Assembly (NCBI GenBank): GCA_902806335.1 | Contig: CADCWG010000068.1 | Coordinates: forward strand, 40,058 to 104,057 | From: an uncultured Thermomicrobiales bacterium | Lineage (GTDB): Bacteria > Chloroflexota > Chloroflexia > Thermomicrobiales > UBA6265 | Direction: 5' to 3' | Length of the DNA: 64,000 bases | Shown: positions 1 through 12,507 of the stretch, one piece after another | Layout: the number at the start of each line of letters is the position of its first letter | Position numbering within the stretch: position 1 is the stretch's first letter | Notes under the pieces: model-generated | What the model was told of the DNA's origin: nothing | The model's database searches: none | The model's input: only the letters and a program-made list of their open reading frames with translations | Made by a program: the position numbers and the translations under genes

Positions 1-270
1 GACGAGCCCGGTCGCGTCGAGCGCCTGCCGGAAGCGGGCCACGATCCGGTCCCGCTCGGCCGCGGAGCTGCCGAAGGGGACGAGGTCGTCGTCGTGGAAG
101 TTGACCCCGTAGGCGCCGAGCTCGGCCAGCTTCTCGACGCTGCGGACCGGATCGAGCGCCGGCCGCACGGGGTCGCCCCAGGCGTCCCGGCCGGTGTTGC
201 CGACCGTCCACAGGCCGAAGGTGAACTTGTGCTCGGGGCGAGGCTGGTAGAGATCGCGGTCCTGGTCCAC
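1..270 (-). CDS. xylA: Xylose isomerase, N-terminal part (runs off left edge)
   Basis: Reverse-strand translation (V/M)[68 protein letters not shown] is typical of actinobacterial-type XylA; GTG start preceded by GGGAGG. Confidence 0.88.
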   Translation of the reverse strand, partial: MDQDRDLYQPRPEHKFTFGLWTVGNTGRDAWGDPVRPALDPVRSVEKLAELGAYGVNFHDDDLVPFGSSAAERDRIVARFRQALDATGLV

Positions 271-480
271 GGTGACCTCCCGGTGGCTGGCGCTGGTCTC
301 GATCGGCCGTCCTGGCAGCCGCGCCGTCAGCGAGACGGGACGCGGCCGGGGCTGCGCGACCGGCGGCGCGCATCGTATACTCTGCGACCAGCGTAGCCAA
401 CCCGCTGGCAGTGGCGTGTCCTCGGCGTGGCGGGTTGCCCCGGTCGGACTGAGTTAGGCGTGAGGGGAAACGAGAACGCA

Positions 481-663
481 TGAAGGTCGAACTGCGCGAC
501 TCCGAGAGCTTTGACGCGCTGCTGCGTCGCTTCACCAAGAGCATCGAGCGGTCCGGGATCATCCGCGAGCACCGCCGCGGCCTGCGCTTCATCAGCGTCC
601 AGGAAGAGACCCGCGCCAAGCACCGCAAGGCCGAGCGCCGCCGCCGCCGCAACGCGAGCTAGG
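481..663 (+). CDS. rpsU: Small ribosomal subunit protein bS21
   Basis: 60 aa MKVELRDSESFDALLRRFTKSIERSGIIREHRR...KHRKAERRRRRNAS; basic S21 tail; TATACT -10-like hexamer at 376-381 upstream. Confidence 0.9.
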
Positions 664-829
664 CAGCCGGGCCGTCTTACCTGTCACACCAGCGCGCGCC
701 GGCCGGGGTTACCCCGGTCGGCTGTTGTCGTTCTCTCCGGCGGCCGGATGTTCCGCCAAGCGCGCCCGCGCCTACGCCGACTCCCCCGCCCGCCGCGAGG
801 GTCGACGGGCGGGGGGCGACCTGCCGCGT

Positions 830-2830
<2,001 letters not shown>

Positions 2831-3239
2831 CGTGCCGCCGCCTCCGCTGGCCGGTGTACCTCGTCGGCCTCGACCAGATCGCTCTGGAGTCCCCGTCCCC
2901 GCGTTGAGGCGACGGGTGACCCGTCGCCGAAAGGTCGGCGCAGTATAGCGGGACGGGCCCCGCATCCCACCGAGCCGCCCGCGAGCGCGGCCGGCGCTCG
3001 CTGATCCGTGTCACACCTCCGCCCACGTCGACCCGAGACGGCGACTGAGGCAGTCGCTATCCGAGATCGGGATCCGTCGATTCGCCCATCGTTCTTGGCA
3101 GATTTGCACAAACTTGCCCACCGTAACCGACGGACGGGGTATGGACGTCCCGCAGAGTGTTGTCTATGCTGCTCGACCTACTTGACTCCGTCGGGTCCCC
3201 GGTGTCGGGGGCCGTCGGGGGACGGGAGAGGAGTCGATC

Positions 3240-4964
3240 ATGGGTAACCGTGACGAACGGTCGGATCGAGAACAGATGGGGACCTTGCTCGTCGCGGGGG
3301 TGAGCCGCCGGGACCTGATGCGGGTCGCCGCGGCGATGGCGGGCCTGTCCGGCGTGGCCGTGGTCACCCCGACGCCGAGTGCCGCTTCCGGCACCGCGGT
3401 TGGGCAGGCCGCCGCGGTCCCGGCGCGCCAGCCCAGTCCGGGCGGACAGATGATCTGGGGGCGCGCGGGTGATCCGGACACCCTCGATCCCCACCGGACC
3501 AACGCCGCCGTCGCGTCAGCGGTGTTCACCAACATCTTTGATCCCCTCGTCGGCCGGACGATGGATCTTCAGTTCGAGGGTCTCGTCGCCGAGCGCTGGG
3601 AGATCTCGCCCGACGGCCTCCAGTACACGTTCTTTCTCCGCCCGGGCCTCAAGTTCCACGACGGCACCGACGTCAACGCGGAGGCGGTGAAGTTCACGTT
3701 CGACCGCCTGATCGACCCCGCCACCGAGGCGGAGTCGGTCTCGTGGATCGGACCGCTGGACCGGACCGAGGTGATCGATCCCCTGACGGTCCGCATGGTG
3801 CTCCGCGAACCGTTCTCGCCGTTCCTTGGCAACATGAGCATCGCCGGCTACTTCGGCATCCTCTCGCCCACCGCCGTCCAGCAACTCGGTGACGAGTTCG
3901 GACAGCGCCCGGTCGGCAGCGGACCGTTCCGCTTCAAGGAGCGGATCACGGGCGAGAGCGTGACCCTCGAGCGGAACCCGGACTACCAGAACTTCCGGTC
4001 CTACGTCACCAACAAGGGGGCCCCCTACCTCGACGAGCTCGTCTTCCGCAACATCCCCGAAGAGCAGACGATGGTCGCAGCGTTCGAGACCGGCGAGATT
4101 AATCTGCTGGTAGTGCCGCCGCGCCAGGTCCCGGACTTCGAGGCCAACGCCGACTACCAGGTGCTCCGCTTCGAGGGCGGCACGAACATCCAGTTCCTCG
4201 AGTTCAGCATGCTCGAGCACGAGGGCGAGTTTGGTGCGGTCTTCAAGCCGCCGTTCGACGACGTCCGCCTGCGCCAGGCGGTGGCCCACGCGATCAACGC
4301 CGATGAGATCATCGAGCGGGTGCTGGAAGGGCTCGCGATCCGCAACTACGGGCCGATGCCGGTCAGCAATAACGGCTACAACCCGGAGATCGAGACGTTC
4401 GGCTACCACTACGACGTCGATGCCGCCAACCGGTTGCTCGACGAGGCGGGTTGGGTCAGGACGAGCGACGATGGGCCGCGCGAGCGCGACGGTCAGCCGC
4501 TCCGCGTGGCCTTCTGGACCTGGGTCTCAGGAGTCCAGGAGCGCGTCGCCCAGGTGATCCAGAACCAGTTGACGCAGGTGGGCTTCCAGGTCGACCTCAC
4601 GACCATGGAGGTCGCCACGCTCCTGAACCGCCTCGGTGAGCCGGACGACACCTCGAACATGGACCTCATGGGCTGGGGCTGGGGCGAGTCCGACCTCCTC
4701 TACATGATGACCGACTCCGGTTCCGGCGTCGGACGGTATCAGCCCGAGTCGTACCGTCGGCTGGTCACCCAGGCCCGGCAGGTGACCGACCTCCAGGAGC
4801 GGGCCAACCTCTACTTCGAGGCGATGAAGGTCATGCTCGCGGACGCGGCGATGGTCCCGCTCTGGACGACCCAGCTCGTGACCGGGGTGCGCACGGACCT
4901 CCAGGACTTCAAGCTCGGTCCCCAGGGGACGTACGTCTACGTGGACGCCCACGTGGCGGAGTAG
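3240..4964 (+). CDS. ABC transporter substrate-binding protein, peptide/nickel family 5, with Tat-like signal
   Basis: SRRDLMRVAAAMAGLSGVAVV signal; GDPDTLDPHRTNAAVASAVFTNIFDPLVG...FHDGTDVNAEAVKFTFDRL typical of SBP_bac_5. Confidence 0.93.
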   Translation: MGNRDERSDREQMGTLLVAGVSRRDLMRVAAAMAGLSGVAVVTPTPSAASGTAVGQAAAVPARQPSPGGQMIWGRAGDPDTLDPHRTNAAVASAVFTNIFDPLVGRTMDLQFEGLVAERWEISPDGLQYTFFLRPGLKFHDGTDVNAEAVKFTFDRLIDPATEAESVSWIGPLDRTEVIDPLTVRMVLREPFSPFLGNMSIAGYFGILSPTAVQQLGDEFGQRPVGSGPFRFKERITGESVTLERNPDYQNFRSYVTNKGAPYLDELVFRNIPEEQTMVAAFETGEINLLVVPPRQVPDFEANADYQVLRFEGGTNIQFLEFSMLEHEGEFGAVFKPPFDDVRLRQAVAHAINADEIIERVLEGLAIRNYGPMPVSNNGYNPEIETFGYHYDVDAANRLLDEAGWVRTSDDGPRERDGQPLRVAFWTWVSGVQERVAQVIQNQLTQVGFQVDLTTMEVATLLNRLGEPDDTSNMDLMGWGWGESDLLYMMTDSGSGVGRYQPESYRRLVTQARQVTDLQERANLYFEAMKVMLADAAMVPLWTTQLVTGVRTDLQDFKLGPQGTYVYVDAHVAE

Positions 4965-5042
4965 CAGCAACATCGGGCTCGCCGCTCTTCACGGCCGGTG
5001 GGGGCGTCCCCTGGGACGTCCCCGCGGCCAGGTCGTGGGGCC

Positions 5043-5969
5043 ATGTTCAAGTACGTGCTCCAACGCCTCGCCGCCGCGGTCCCGGTGCTGTTCGGGGTCA
5101 CGCTGCTGGTGTTCTTCATGGTCCGCCTGGTCCCCGGGGACCCGGTGGACGCGATGTTCGCCGGCCAGGCCGAACCGTCGCCCGAGCGCAAGGAGGCGAT
5201 GCGCCGCCAACTCGGCATCGACGGCCCGGTCCCGGTGCAGTTCGCGCGCTTTCTCGGCGACGCGGTGCGCGGGGACCTCGGCGACTCCTTCCGCAGCAAG
5301 CGGCCCGTGGTCGAGGAGATCCGGACCCGTTTCCCGAACACGGTCAAGCTGACGCTCGCGAGCCTGACCGTCGCGATCCTCCTCGGCGTCAGCGCCGGCA
5401 TCGTCGCCGCCGTCTTCCGCGGCACCTGGGTCGATGGCGCCAGCATGCTGGTCGCGATCCTGGGGGTCTCCGTGCCCGGCTTCTGGCTCGGGCTGATGGT
5501 CATCCTGCTCTTCTCGGTCCGCCTCGGCTGGTTCCCGGTGGCCGGCGCGAGCACCTGGCGCCACCTGGTCCTCCCGGCCGTGACCCTCGGCGTGCTGGCG
5601 TCGGCCGTGCTGGCCCGGATGACCCGCGCGACGATGCTGGAGGTGCTGTCTCAGGATTACGTGCGGACCGCCCGCGCGAAGGGACTGGGCGAATCCCTGG
5701 TGGTCCTCCGCCACGCGCTGCGGAACGCGCTGGTGCCGGTGGTGACGATGATCGGACTCCAGGTTGGGGGGCTGCTCTCGGGCGCCTTCATCATCGAGGC
5801 CGTCTTCGCCTATCCCGGCATCGGCCTGCTCGCCGTCAATGCCCTGCAGACCCGTGACTTCCCGGTGATCCAGGGGATCGTCCTCTTCGTCGCCGTGATC
5901 TACGTCCTGGTGAATCTGCTCGTGGACGTCCTCTACGGCTTCCTCGACCCGCGGATCGGCTTCGGCTAG
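5043..5969 (+). CDS. ABC transporter permease (DppB-like)
   Basis: MFKYVLQRLAAAVPVLFGVTLLVFFMVRLVPGDPVD; EAA loop ...ARAKGLGESLVVLRHALRNALVPVVT; follows SBP gene. Confidence 0.93.
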   Translation: MFKYVLQRLAAAVPVLFGVTLLVFFMVRLVPGDPVDAMFAGQAEPSPERKEAMRRQLGIDGPVPVQFARFLGDAVRGDLGDSFRSKRPVVEEIRTRFPNTVKLTLASLTVAILLGVSAGIVAAVFRGTWVDGASMLVAILGVSVPGFWLGLMVILLFSVRLGWFPVAGASTWRHLVLPAVTLGVLASAVLARMTRATMLEVLSQDYVRTARAKGLGESLVVLRHALRNALVPVVTMIGLQVGGLLSGAFIIEAVFAYPGIGLLAVNALQTRDFPVIQGIVLFVAVIYVLVNLLVDVLYGFLDPRIGFG

Positions 5970-6018
5970 GCGCCCGCCGTCGGTCGGCGGGGCCGCGGCG
6001 ACGACGGAGGGTGACGGG

Positions 6019-6915
6019 ATGGCGCAGCTGACCGCGGGGACGCTGCCCGAACTGGAACGGCAGCGGGAGACGCGCCGGCAGCGCCGGCTCGCCATCGGCC
6101 GGTTACGGGCCAACCGGCTCGCGGTCGCCGGCGGGGCGATCATCCTGGCGCTGGCGCTGGTCGCGCTCGCCGCGCCGCTGCTGGCGGCCGAAGACCAGGA
6201 CAGCATGACCCTGGAGAATCAGTTCCTGCCGCCCAGCGCCGAGCACCCATTCGGGACCGACGACTTCGGGCGGGACATCCTCAGTCGGGTCATCCTCGGC
6301 TCGCGGATCTCGCTCCAGGTCGGCCTGGTCGCCGTCGGGATCGCGGCCACCGTCGGCACGGTGATTGGACTGCTCGCCGGCTACTACGGCGGCTGGGTCG
6401 ACACGATCAGCCAGTGGGCCGTCGACGTGATGCTCGCGTTCCCCGGCCTGCTACTGGCGCTGGGCGTGGTCGCCGTGCTCGGGCCGGGGCTGCTCAACGT
6501 GATGATCGCCGTCGGGATCGGCTCTTTCCCCGGCTACGCCCGGCTGATGCGGGGGCAGGTCCTCGCGCTCAAGCAGACGGAGTACGTGGAAGCGGCGCGG
6601 GCGAGCGGGGCGACCGGCGGCCGCATCCTCACCCGCCACATCCTGCCGAACGCCCTCTCGCCGCTGATCGTGCTCGCCTCGCTGGGCGTCGCGGGCGCGA
6701 TCCTGACCGCCGCCGCCCTGAGCTTCATCGGCCTCGGTGCCCAGCCGCCGTCCCCGGAGTGGGGCGCGATGCTGAGTTCCGGCCGCGAGTACCTGCGCCG
6801 AGAGTGGTGGATCACCACCTTCCCCGGCGCCGCGATCGCCATCACCGTGCTGGCCTTCAACCTTCTGGGTGACGGCCTCCGCGATGCCCTGGATCCGCGC
6901 GCGACGCGCGGCTAG
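6019..6915 (+). CDS. ABC transporter permease (DppC-like)
   Basis: HPFGTDDFGRDILSRVILGSRISLQVGL; EAARASGATGGRILTRHILPNALSPLIV. Confidence 0.93.
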   Translation: MAQLTAGTLPELERQRETRRQRRLAIGRLRANRLAVAGGAIILALALVALAAPLLAAEDQDSMTLENQFLPPSAEHPFGTDDFGRDILSRVILGSRISLQVGLVAVGIAATVGTVIGLLAGYYGGWVDTISQWAVDVMLAFPGLLLALGVVAVLGPGLLNVMIAVGIGSFPGYARLMRGQVLALKQTEYVEAARASGATGGRILTRHILPNALSPLIVLASLGVAGAILTAAALSFIGLGAQPPSPEWGAMLSSGREYLRREWWITTFPGAAIAITVLAFNLLGDGLRDALDPRATRG

Positions 6916-6954
6916 CACCGCTGGCGCCGAGCCGCGGGAGGACAGGAGCCAACC

Positions 6955-8325
6955 GTGAGCAAGGAGCGGCCAGCAGCGGAGAACCTCCAGGACGGCGTGC
7001 GGGCGGCGATGGCCCGCTGGGACGTGCCGGGGATGGCTGTCGCCACCCTGCGCGACGGTGCCGTCGAGGCGCACGGCTTCGGGATCGCCAGCCTCGAGAC
7101 TCGGCAGGCGGTGACCGCCGACACCCTCTTCCAGATCGGCTCGATCACCAAGGTCTTCACCGCGACGCTGGTGATGGGGCTGGTCGAGGAGGGGCGGCTC
7201 GACCTCGACGCGCCGGTCGCCACGTACCTCCCGGGGCTCCGCCTCGCCGACCCGGAGGCGCTCCGCCGGATCACCCTGCGCCACCTCCTCTCCCACACCA
7301 GCGGGTTGGAGGGCGACCGCTTCGACGACCACGGCATGGGCGACGACGCCCTGGCACGGGCCGTTGCCGAGTTCCACACGCTGCGGCAGCTGAGCGCCCC
7401 GGGCACGCTCTGGACCTACGGCAACAGCGGGTTCGGGCTGGCGGGCGCGGCGGTGGAGAGGGTGCTCGAGACGACCTTCGAGGACGCGGTCCGAAAGCGC
7501 GTCTTCGAACCCCTCAAGATGGAGCGGTCGTTCTTCTTCGCGCATGAGGCCATCACGTACCCGGTTGCCGTCGGTCACCGGCAGGAACCCGGGACCGCCA
7601 TCGAGGTGGCGCGACCCTACCCGCTGCCGCGTGCCAGTGCCGCGGCCGGCGGGATCATCGCCACCGTCGGTGACCTGCTTCGCTTCGCGGCGGCCCACCT
7701 CGGCGACGGCAGCCTGGACGGCGGGCGTGTCCTCGCGCCGGAGTCGGTTCGCGCGATGCGGGAACCGCAGACCCCGGCGGCCAACTTCGCGGAGCACTAC
7801 GGCATCGGCTGGGCGCTCCGCACCGTCGGTGGGATAGGGCTGGTCGGCCACGGCGGCGCGACCAACGGCTTCCAGGCCCAACTGACCCTTGTTCCCAGTC
7901 GCGGCTTCGCGATCGCCCTGCTCACCAACAGCGGCAAGGGCAGCGCCGCCAATCGGGACGTCGAGGAGTGGGCGCTCGCCCACGAGCTCGGGCTGAGTTT
8001 GGAGCAGCCGACGCCGATCTCCTTGCCGCCGGACACGCTGGCCCGCTTCTCCGGTCGCTACCGGCAGCCCTACGCCGACATCACCGTGGTAGTCGAAAGG
8101 GACGGGCTGCGTCTGGAGACCGTCACCAGGAGCCCGCTCACGGACCGGGAGACGACGGTGCCACCGCGGCGGCTGGTCCCGATCTCGGAGCGAGAGTTCA
8201 TGGTGCCCGACGGTGAGTCTCGCCTGGCCAGGGTCGACTTCCTGCCGGCGACCGACGGGCACCCCGAGCGGATCCGGCTCGGCGGTCGGCTCGCCGATCG
8301 TGTCGCGGGGGACCCGGCGAGCTAG
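6955..8325 (+). CDS. Serine hydrolase, beta-lactamase class C / PBP4b-like family
   Basis: FQIGSITKVFTATLVMGLVEEG (SxxK), YGNSGFGLAG (YxN), GHGGATNGFQAQ motifs; GTG start. Confidence 0.9.
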   Translation: MSKERPAAENLQDGVRAAMARWDVPGMAVATLRDGAVEAHGFGIASLETRQAVTADTLFQIGSITKVFTATLVMGLVEEGRLDLDAPVATYLPGLRLADPEALRRITLRHLLSHTSGLEGDRFDDHGMGDDALARAVAEFHTLRQLSAPGTLWTYGNSGFGLAGAAVERVLETTFEDAVRKRVFEPLKMERSFFFAHEAITYPVAVGHRQEPGTAIEVARPYPLPRASAAAGGIIATVGDLLRFAAAHLGDGSLDGGRVLAPESVRAMREPQTPAANFAEHYGIGWALRTVGGIGLVGHGGATNGFQAQLTLVPSRGFAIALLTNSGKGSAANRDVEEWALAHELGLSLEQPTPISLPPDTLARFSGRYRQPYADITVVVERDGLRLETVTRSPLTDRETTVPPRRLVPISEREFMVPDGESRLARVDFLPATDGHPERIRLGGRLADRVAGDPAS

Positions 8326-8462
8326 CGTGCGGCACCAGCGCGTGACACGCCCGGCGATCGCGAAACGACGGCACGTCCGGTGCTGAGCGGTGCCGGGATC
8401 TGCCGCACGGAGGCAAGGAGCCGGGCCGCGTCGCGGTCCATCGGGAAAGGCCGCGCGCGTCG

Positions 8463-8819
8463 ATGGTTGGTATCCACAGTACGGTCGGGACGCTGGTGAT
8501 CCTGGGGTATCTCGCGACGGCGATCCTCTACGGGCTGGCGTACGCGGGACGGGCCGTTCCGGTGCTCCGGGTCGTCTCGTTCGCCGCCGCCGGGCTCCTG
8601 CTCCTGCAGTACGTGCTCGGCTTCTCGTTGCTGGGCGACGGCTATCGCAACCAGGCCAGCCACTACGCCTTCGCGCTGGGCGCGCTCGTCACCGTCGGCC
8701 TCGAGCACGGGCTCGCCGCGAACCGGCCGGAAGGCCGTCCCCGGGCCGCGGTTGGCGGCCTCGCCGCCGTCGGAACCCTGGTCCTCGTCGTGATCACGTA
8801 CCTGATCGGGCAGGGATAA
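8463..8819 (+). CDS. Hypothetical small membrane protein (about 4 TM)
   Basis: 118 aa, hydrophobic segments spaced through the length; codon usage consistent with coding. Confidence 0.65.
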   Translation: MVGIHSTVGTLVILGYLATAILYGLAYAGRAVPVLRVVSFAAAGLLLLQYVLGFSLLGDGYRNQASHYAFALGALVTVGLEHGLAANRPEGRPRAAVGGLAAVGTLVLVVITYLIGQG

Positions 8820-8903
8820 GCAGGCGCGAGCGGCGGCCGTCAGCCGGACGCCGAGGCCCCCCCGGAGCGTCGCCGGTGTGGGGGCGGAGGGGAGAGGATC
8901 GTC

Positions 8904-9191
8904 ATGGCGGAGGAGAACGACCCGAGCGGCGACCTGGCGGCGGGGTCGGGACCGGAGCCGGTGAGCACCGACCCCGGCCCCCTGGCCGCCGAGCCGCAGA
9001 TGGCGGCGATCCTGGCCCGGTTCGGCGGTCGCCTCTCGCCTGACCAGCGGACCCGGGTCCGAGCCGGGATCGAGGGGACCGTGCGCATGGCGACTCGCCT
9101 GCGGGCCGTGCCGCTCGGGAATGGCGACGAGCCCGCCGGCGCCTTTGTCCCGTACCGCGCCGACGCCGAATCCGGCTCCGGCCGTGGCTGA
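8904..9191 (+). CDS. Small AtzG-like/GatC-like amidase partner protein
   Basis: C-terminal MATRLRAVPLGNGDEPAGAFVPYRA resembles AtzG-type partners; overlaps the downstream amidase start by 8 nt. Confidence 0.55.
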   Translation: MAEENDPSGDLAAGSGPEPVSTDPGPLAAEPQMAAILARFGGRLSPDQRTRVRAGIEGTVRMATRLRAVPLGNGDEPAGAFVPYRADAESGSGRG

Positions 9192-10623
9192 GCGAGCGAG
9201 GTCCGGCGCCGCGACGGGTGACGTCGTCGAACTCCCCGACCTCTTCGAACTCGGCCGGCGGCTCCGCGCCGGGGAGACCACGCCGACCGCCCTGGCGGAG
9301 GGCGCGTTGCGGGCCCTCGATGGCGACGGGCGACGACTCAACGCGGTGGTGACGGTCACCCATGAGCGGGCCCTCGCCGAGGCGGCCGCCGCCGAGGATG
9401 ATCTCGCGGCGGGGCGCGACCGGGGGCCGCTGCACGGCATCCCCTACGGCGCGAAGGACCTGCTGGCCGCCGCCGGCGCGCCGACCACCTGGGGGGCGGC
9501 TCCACTCCGCGGCCAGTCCTTCGACCACGACGCCGCCGTGGTCGCCCGCTTGCGCGACGTGGGCGCGGTGCTGGCCGGAAAGCTGGCGACGGTCGAGCTG
9601 GCCGGCGGGTTCGGCTACGACCAGCCCGATGCCGCGCTAACCGGCCCCGGTCGGAACGCCTGGGACGCCGGCGCCTGGGCGGGCGGGTCGTCGAGCGGCT
9701 CGGGTGCCGCCGTGGCCGCCGGGCTGGTGCCGTACGCCCTCGGCTCGGAGACGTGGGGCTCGATCACCACCCCGGCGGCGATGAACGGCGTGACGGGCCT
9801 CCGTCCCACCTACGGCCGGGTGAGCAGGGCGGGGGCGATGGCGCTCTCCTGGTCCATGGACAAGATCGGCCCGCTGGCGCGGAGCGCCCGCGACTGCGCG
9901 GTCGTCCTCGCCGCGATCGCCGGACCGGACCCGTCCCTCCCCCCCGGCGCGCCGTCGGACGGCGGCCCCCGATTCCCGCCGTCTGACGGGGCGGCGCCCG
10001 CGTCCGGGTTCCGGGTCGCCATCCTCCGCGGCGCGGCGGACGGGGCACAGCCCGCGGTCGCGGCGAACCTCGCGGCGGCGCTCGAGGTGCTGCGGGAGTT
10101 CGCGACGCTGGAAGATGTCACGCTGCCCGACCTGCCGTTCGCCGAGGCGGCGAGCATCGTGATCATCGCCGAGGGTGCCGCGGCCTTCGAGGACATGATC
10201 GAGCGCGGCGAGGTTGCCCGCCTGACGGCGCCCGAGGACCGGGTCGGTCTGCTCAACGGGCTCGCGCTGCCGGCGGTCGACTACCTCCGGGCCCTCCGGA
10301 TTCGCCGCGTCGCCGGGCGGGCGCTCGATGCACTCCTGGCGCCCTTCGACGCCGTGGTGGCGCCGACCCTCCTCAAGGTCGCCCCACCCCTGGAGATGGG
10401 TCTGAACGAGTACTTCGCGGACCAGGGAGACGCGCCGCGCCTGGGCGCGGCCGGTAACCTCTGCGGGCTGCCGGCGGTGACGGTCCCGTCCGGCTTCGGC
10501 GAGCGTGGCCTGCCGACCGGCCTCGAGCTGATGGGCCGGGCGTTCGCCGAAGATCGCATCCTCGCCGTCGCCGACGCGTTCCAGGCCCGCACCGACTGGC
10601 ACCGTCGCCGGCCGCCTCGATAG
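9184..10623 (+). CDS. Amidase signature (GatA-like) family hydrolase
   Basis: GIPYGAKDLLAAAG, WAGGSSSGSGAAVAAGLVPYALGSETWGSI: Ser-cisSer-Lys amidase signature; GTG start overlapping the previous gene. Confidence 0.92.
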   Translation: MAERARSGAATGDVVELPDLFELGRRLRAGETTPTALAEGALRALDGDGRRLNAVVTVTHERALAEAAAAEDDLAAGRDRGPLHGIPYGAKDLLAAAGAPTTWGAAPLRGQSFDHDAAVVARLRDVGAVLAGKLATVELAGGFGYDQPDAALTGPGRNAWDAGAWAGGSSSGSGAAVAAGLVPYALGSETWGSITTPAAMNGVTGLRPTYGRVSRAGAMALSWSMDKIGPLARSARDCAVVLAAIAGPDPSLPPGAPSDGGPRFPPSDGAAPASGFRVAILRGAADGAQPAVAANLAAALEVLREFATLEDVTLPDLPFAEAASIVIIAEGAAAFEDMIERGEVARLTAPEDRVGLLNGLALPAVDYLRALRIRRVAGRALDALLAPFDAVVAPTLLKVAPPLEMGLNEYFADQGDAPRLGAAGNLCGLPAVTVPSGFGERGLPTGLELMGRAFAEDRILAVADAFQARTDWHRRRPPR

Positions 10624-10992
10624 CATCCCGCGGGGCCGGGGCGAGACCCGGTGGGTCGGAGCATGGCCCAATCCGCGCCGCGTCGACCGCGGGCCGTCTG
10701 GCGCCACCCGGGCCGGGGACGGCGCCGTCGTGGGCCGCTTCGCGGTTGGCGGTGTTCGCTCGGCGTGACGACCGCTCGGCCGCCTGTGGCGTCGCGCGAC
10801 GGGAGGTCCGCCGCCGACGGCGAGAGAGGAGAGACGTCGCGCCGGCGTCCTCTCTCCGTGGGTGGCGCGGTCCTCGGGGGGAGGTTCGTCGCGACCGGCC
10901 GGGTAGAATGGGCTGTCGGACGGTGGCTCCCGCTCGGGCGTCGCGACGGTCAGGGCCCGGCGCGAACACCGGGTAGACGGGGACGGCAGAGC

Positions 10993-11256
10993 ATGGACGA
11001 TCCGATGGCGGCGCACGACGAGGTCCGGGCCGACCTGCTGACGCGGCTGGCCGAGCAGGCGATGAGCGACCCCGCATTCCGCGCGGAGGCGGCGGTCGAC
11101 CTCGAGGGGGCGCTCGTCGCCCACGGTTACACGCTCAACGAGCGCGAGCGCCAGCTCGTGCTGCGCTTCCGGGCCGCGCTCGAAGAGGCCGGGATCGACC
11201 TCTCGCTCGGCGCCCCGCCCGACCCCGAGCACCTGGCGGCGCTCCTCGGGCGCTAG
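10993..11256 (+). CDS. Small protein resembling NHLP/Nif11/Os1348-clan leader-type proteins
   Basis: 87 aa MDDPMAAHDEVRADLLTRLAEQAMSDPAFRAEAAVDLEGALVAHGYTLNERERQLVLRFRAALEEAG...; TAGAAT -10-like at about 10904. Confidence 0.5.
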   Translation: MDDPMAAHDEVRADLLTRLAEQAMSDPAFRAEAAVDLEGALVAHGYTLNERERQLVLRFRAALEEAGIDLSLGAPPDPEHLAALLGR

Positions 11257-11325
11257 GGCGCCGGAGAGGCTGACGACCGGACCCCAGTGTAGGGTAGGTG
11301 GCGGCGCGGCAGCCCGGCGTCCCGC

Positions 11326-12336
11326 TCAGGTCGCGTCGAACAGCGCCCGTACCCTGTCGACGGAGCCGCACGCGCCGAGCGCGACCATCAGCTTCACCCG
11401 CGCCTTCTGGGCGGTCAGACCGTGGGCCGGGATGACCCCCAGCCTGGCGAGGTCGTGCCCGCCCCCGGCCGCGCCGCCGCCGCCGTAGGTCGCGGCCAGC
11501 GGTCCCGCGACGCACCGGGAGCAGAGCACGACCGGGACGCCCGCCGCGAGGGCGGCAGCGATCCCCGGCACGACGCCCGAAGGCACGTTGCCGGCGCCCG
11601 AGCCCTCGACGACGATGCCGCGGTAGCCGGCCTCGAGCGCCCAGCGCAGTGGCCGGTCGTCGTCCCCGACGCACGGCTTGAAGAGGAACACCGCCGGCTC
11701 GATCCGCTCGGCGTCGATGCGCTGCCGTAGGGGCGGCGGGTGGTGGAAACGGACGGTGCCGCCGTCGACCGACCCCGCCGGGCCGACGCCCGGGGAGGCG
11801 AAGGCGGCCGGGTTGGTGGTGTGGACCTTGGTCACGTGGCGGGCGGCGTGGATCGTCTCGTTGGCGACCAGCAGGGCGCCGCGGTCGCGGGCGCCCGGCG
11901 CGACAGCGACCCGGGCGGCGTCGAGCAGGTTGCGTGGACCGTCGCTGCCGATGTCGTCGAGGTGGCGCAGCGCGACGGCCAGCACGACCGGCTTGGAGGA
12001 CCCCACAAGGAGGTCGAGCAGCAGCGCCGTCTCTTCGGCCGTGTCGGTGCCGTGGGTGACGACGGCACCGGCGATGGTCGGGTCGGCCAGCCCCGCGTCG
12101 ACGCGGCGGGCGAGGTCGAGCATCAGGGCCGGCGTGACGTTCCAGCCGTTCACGGTGGCCACCGATTCCAGCGATAGGTCGGCGACCCCGGCGAGCCCGG
12201 GGACCCGCCCGAGCAACTCGCCGACGTCGGCGACCGCGGCGACCGCCCCGGTGGCCGCGTCGCGGCGGCTGGCGATCGTGCCGCCCGTGGCGTAGACCCG
12301 CAGTGCCGGCCGCCGTTCCTGGCCGCCCACGCCCAT
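11326..12336 (-). CDS. L-asparaginase
   Basis: LRVYATGGTIASRRD and GAVVTHGTDTAEETALLLDL signatures. Confidence 0.93.
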   Translation of the reverse strand: MGVGGQERRPALRVYATGGTIASRRDAATGAVAAVADVGELLGRVPGLAGVADLSLESVATVNGWNVTPALMLDLARRVDAGLADPTIAGAVVTHGTDTAEETALLLDLLVGSSKPVVLAVALRHLDDIGSDGPRNLLDAARVAVAPGARDRGALLVANETIHAARHVTKVHTTNPAAFASPGVGPAGSVDGGTVRFHHPPPLRQRIDAERIEPAVFLFKPCVGDDDRPLRWALEAGYRGIVVEGSGAGNVPSGVVPGIAAALAAGVPVVLCSRCVAGPLAATYGGGGAAGGGHDLARLGVIPAHGLTAQKARVKLMVALGACGSVDRVRALFDAT

Positions 12337-12507
12337 GACACCGTCCCCTCGCCTCGCCAGGATGGTCGACGCGCCAGCATACTCTGGCGTTGGGCCGGTC
12401 GGGGTGGCGCGATCCGACCGCTGAGAGCCGCACCCCTCGTCACAGCGGCGTCTGGTGTAGGCTCTCGGCCTGGCCGGGATGGGCACACCGAGGACCGGAC
12501 GGCGGTC

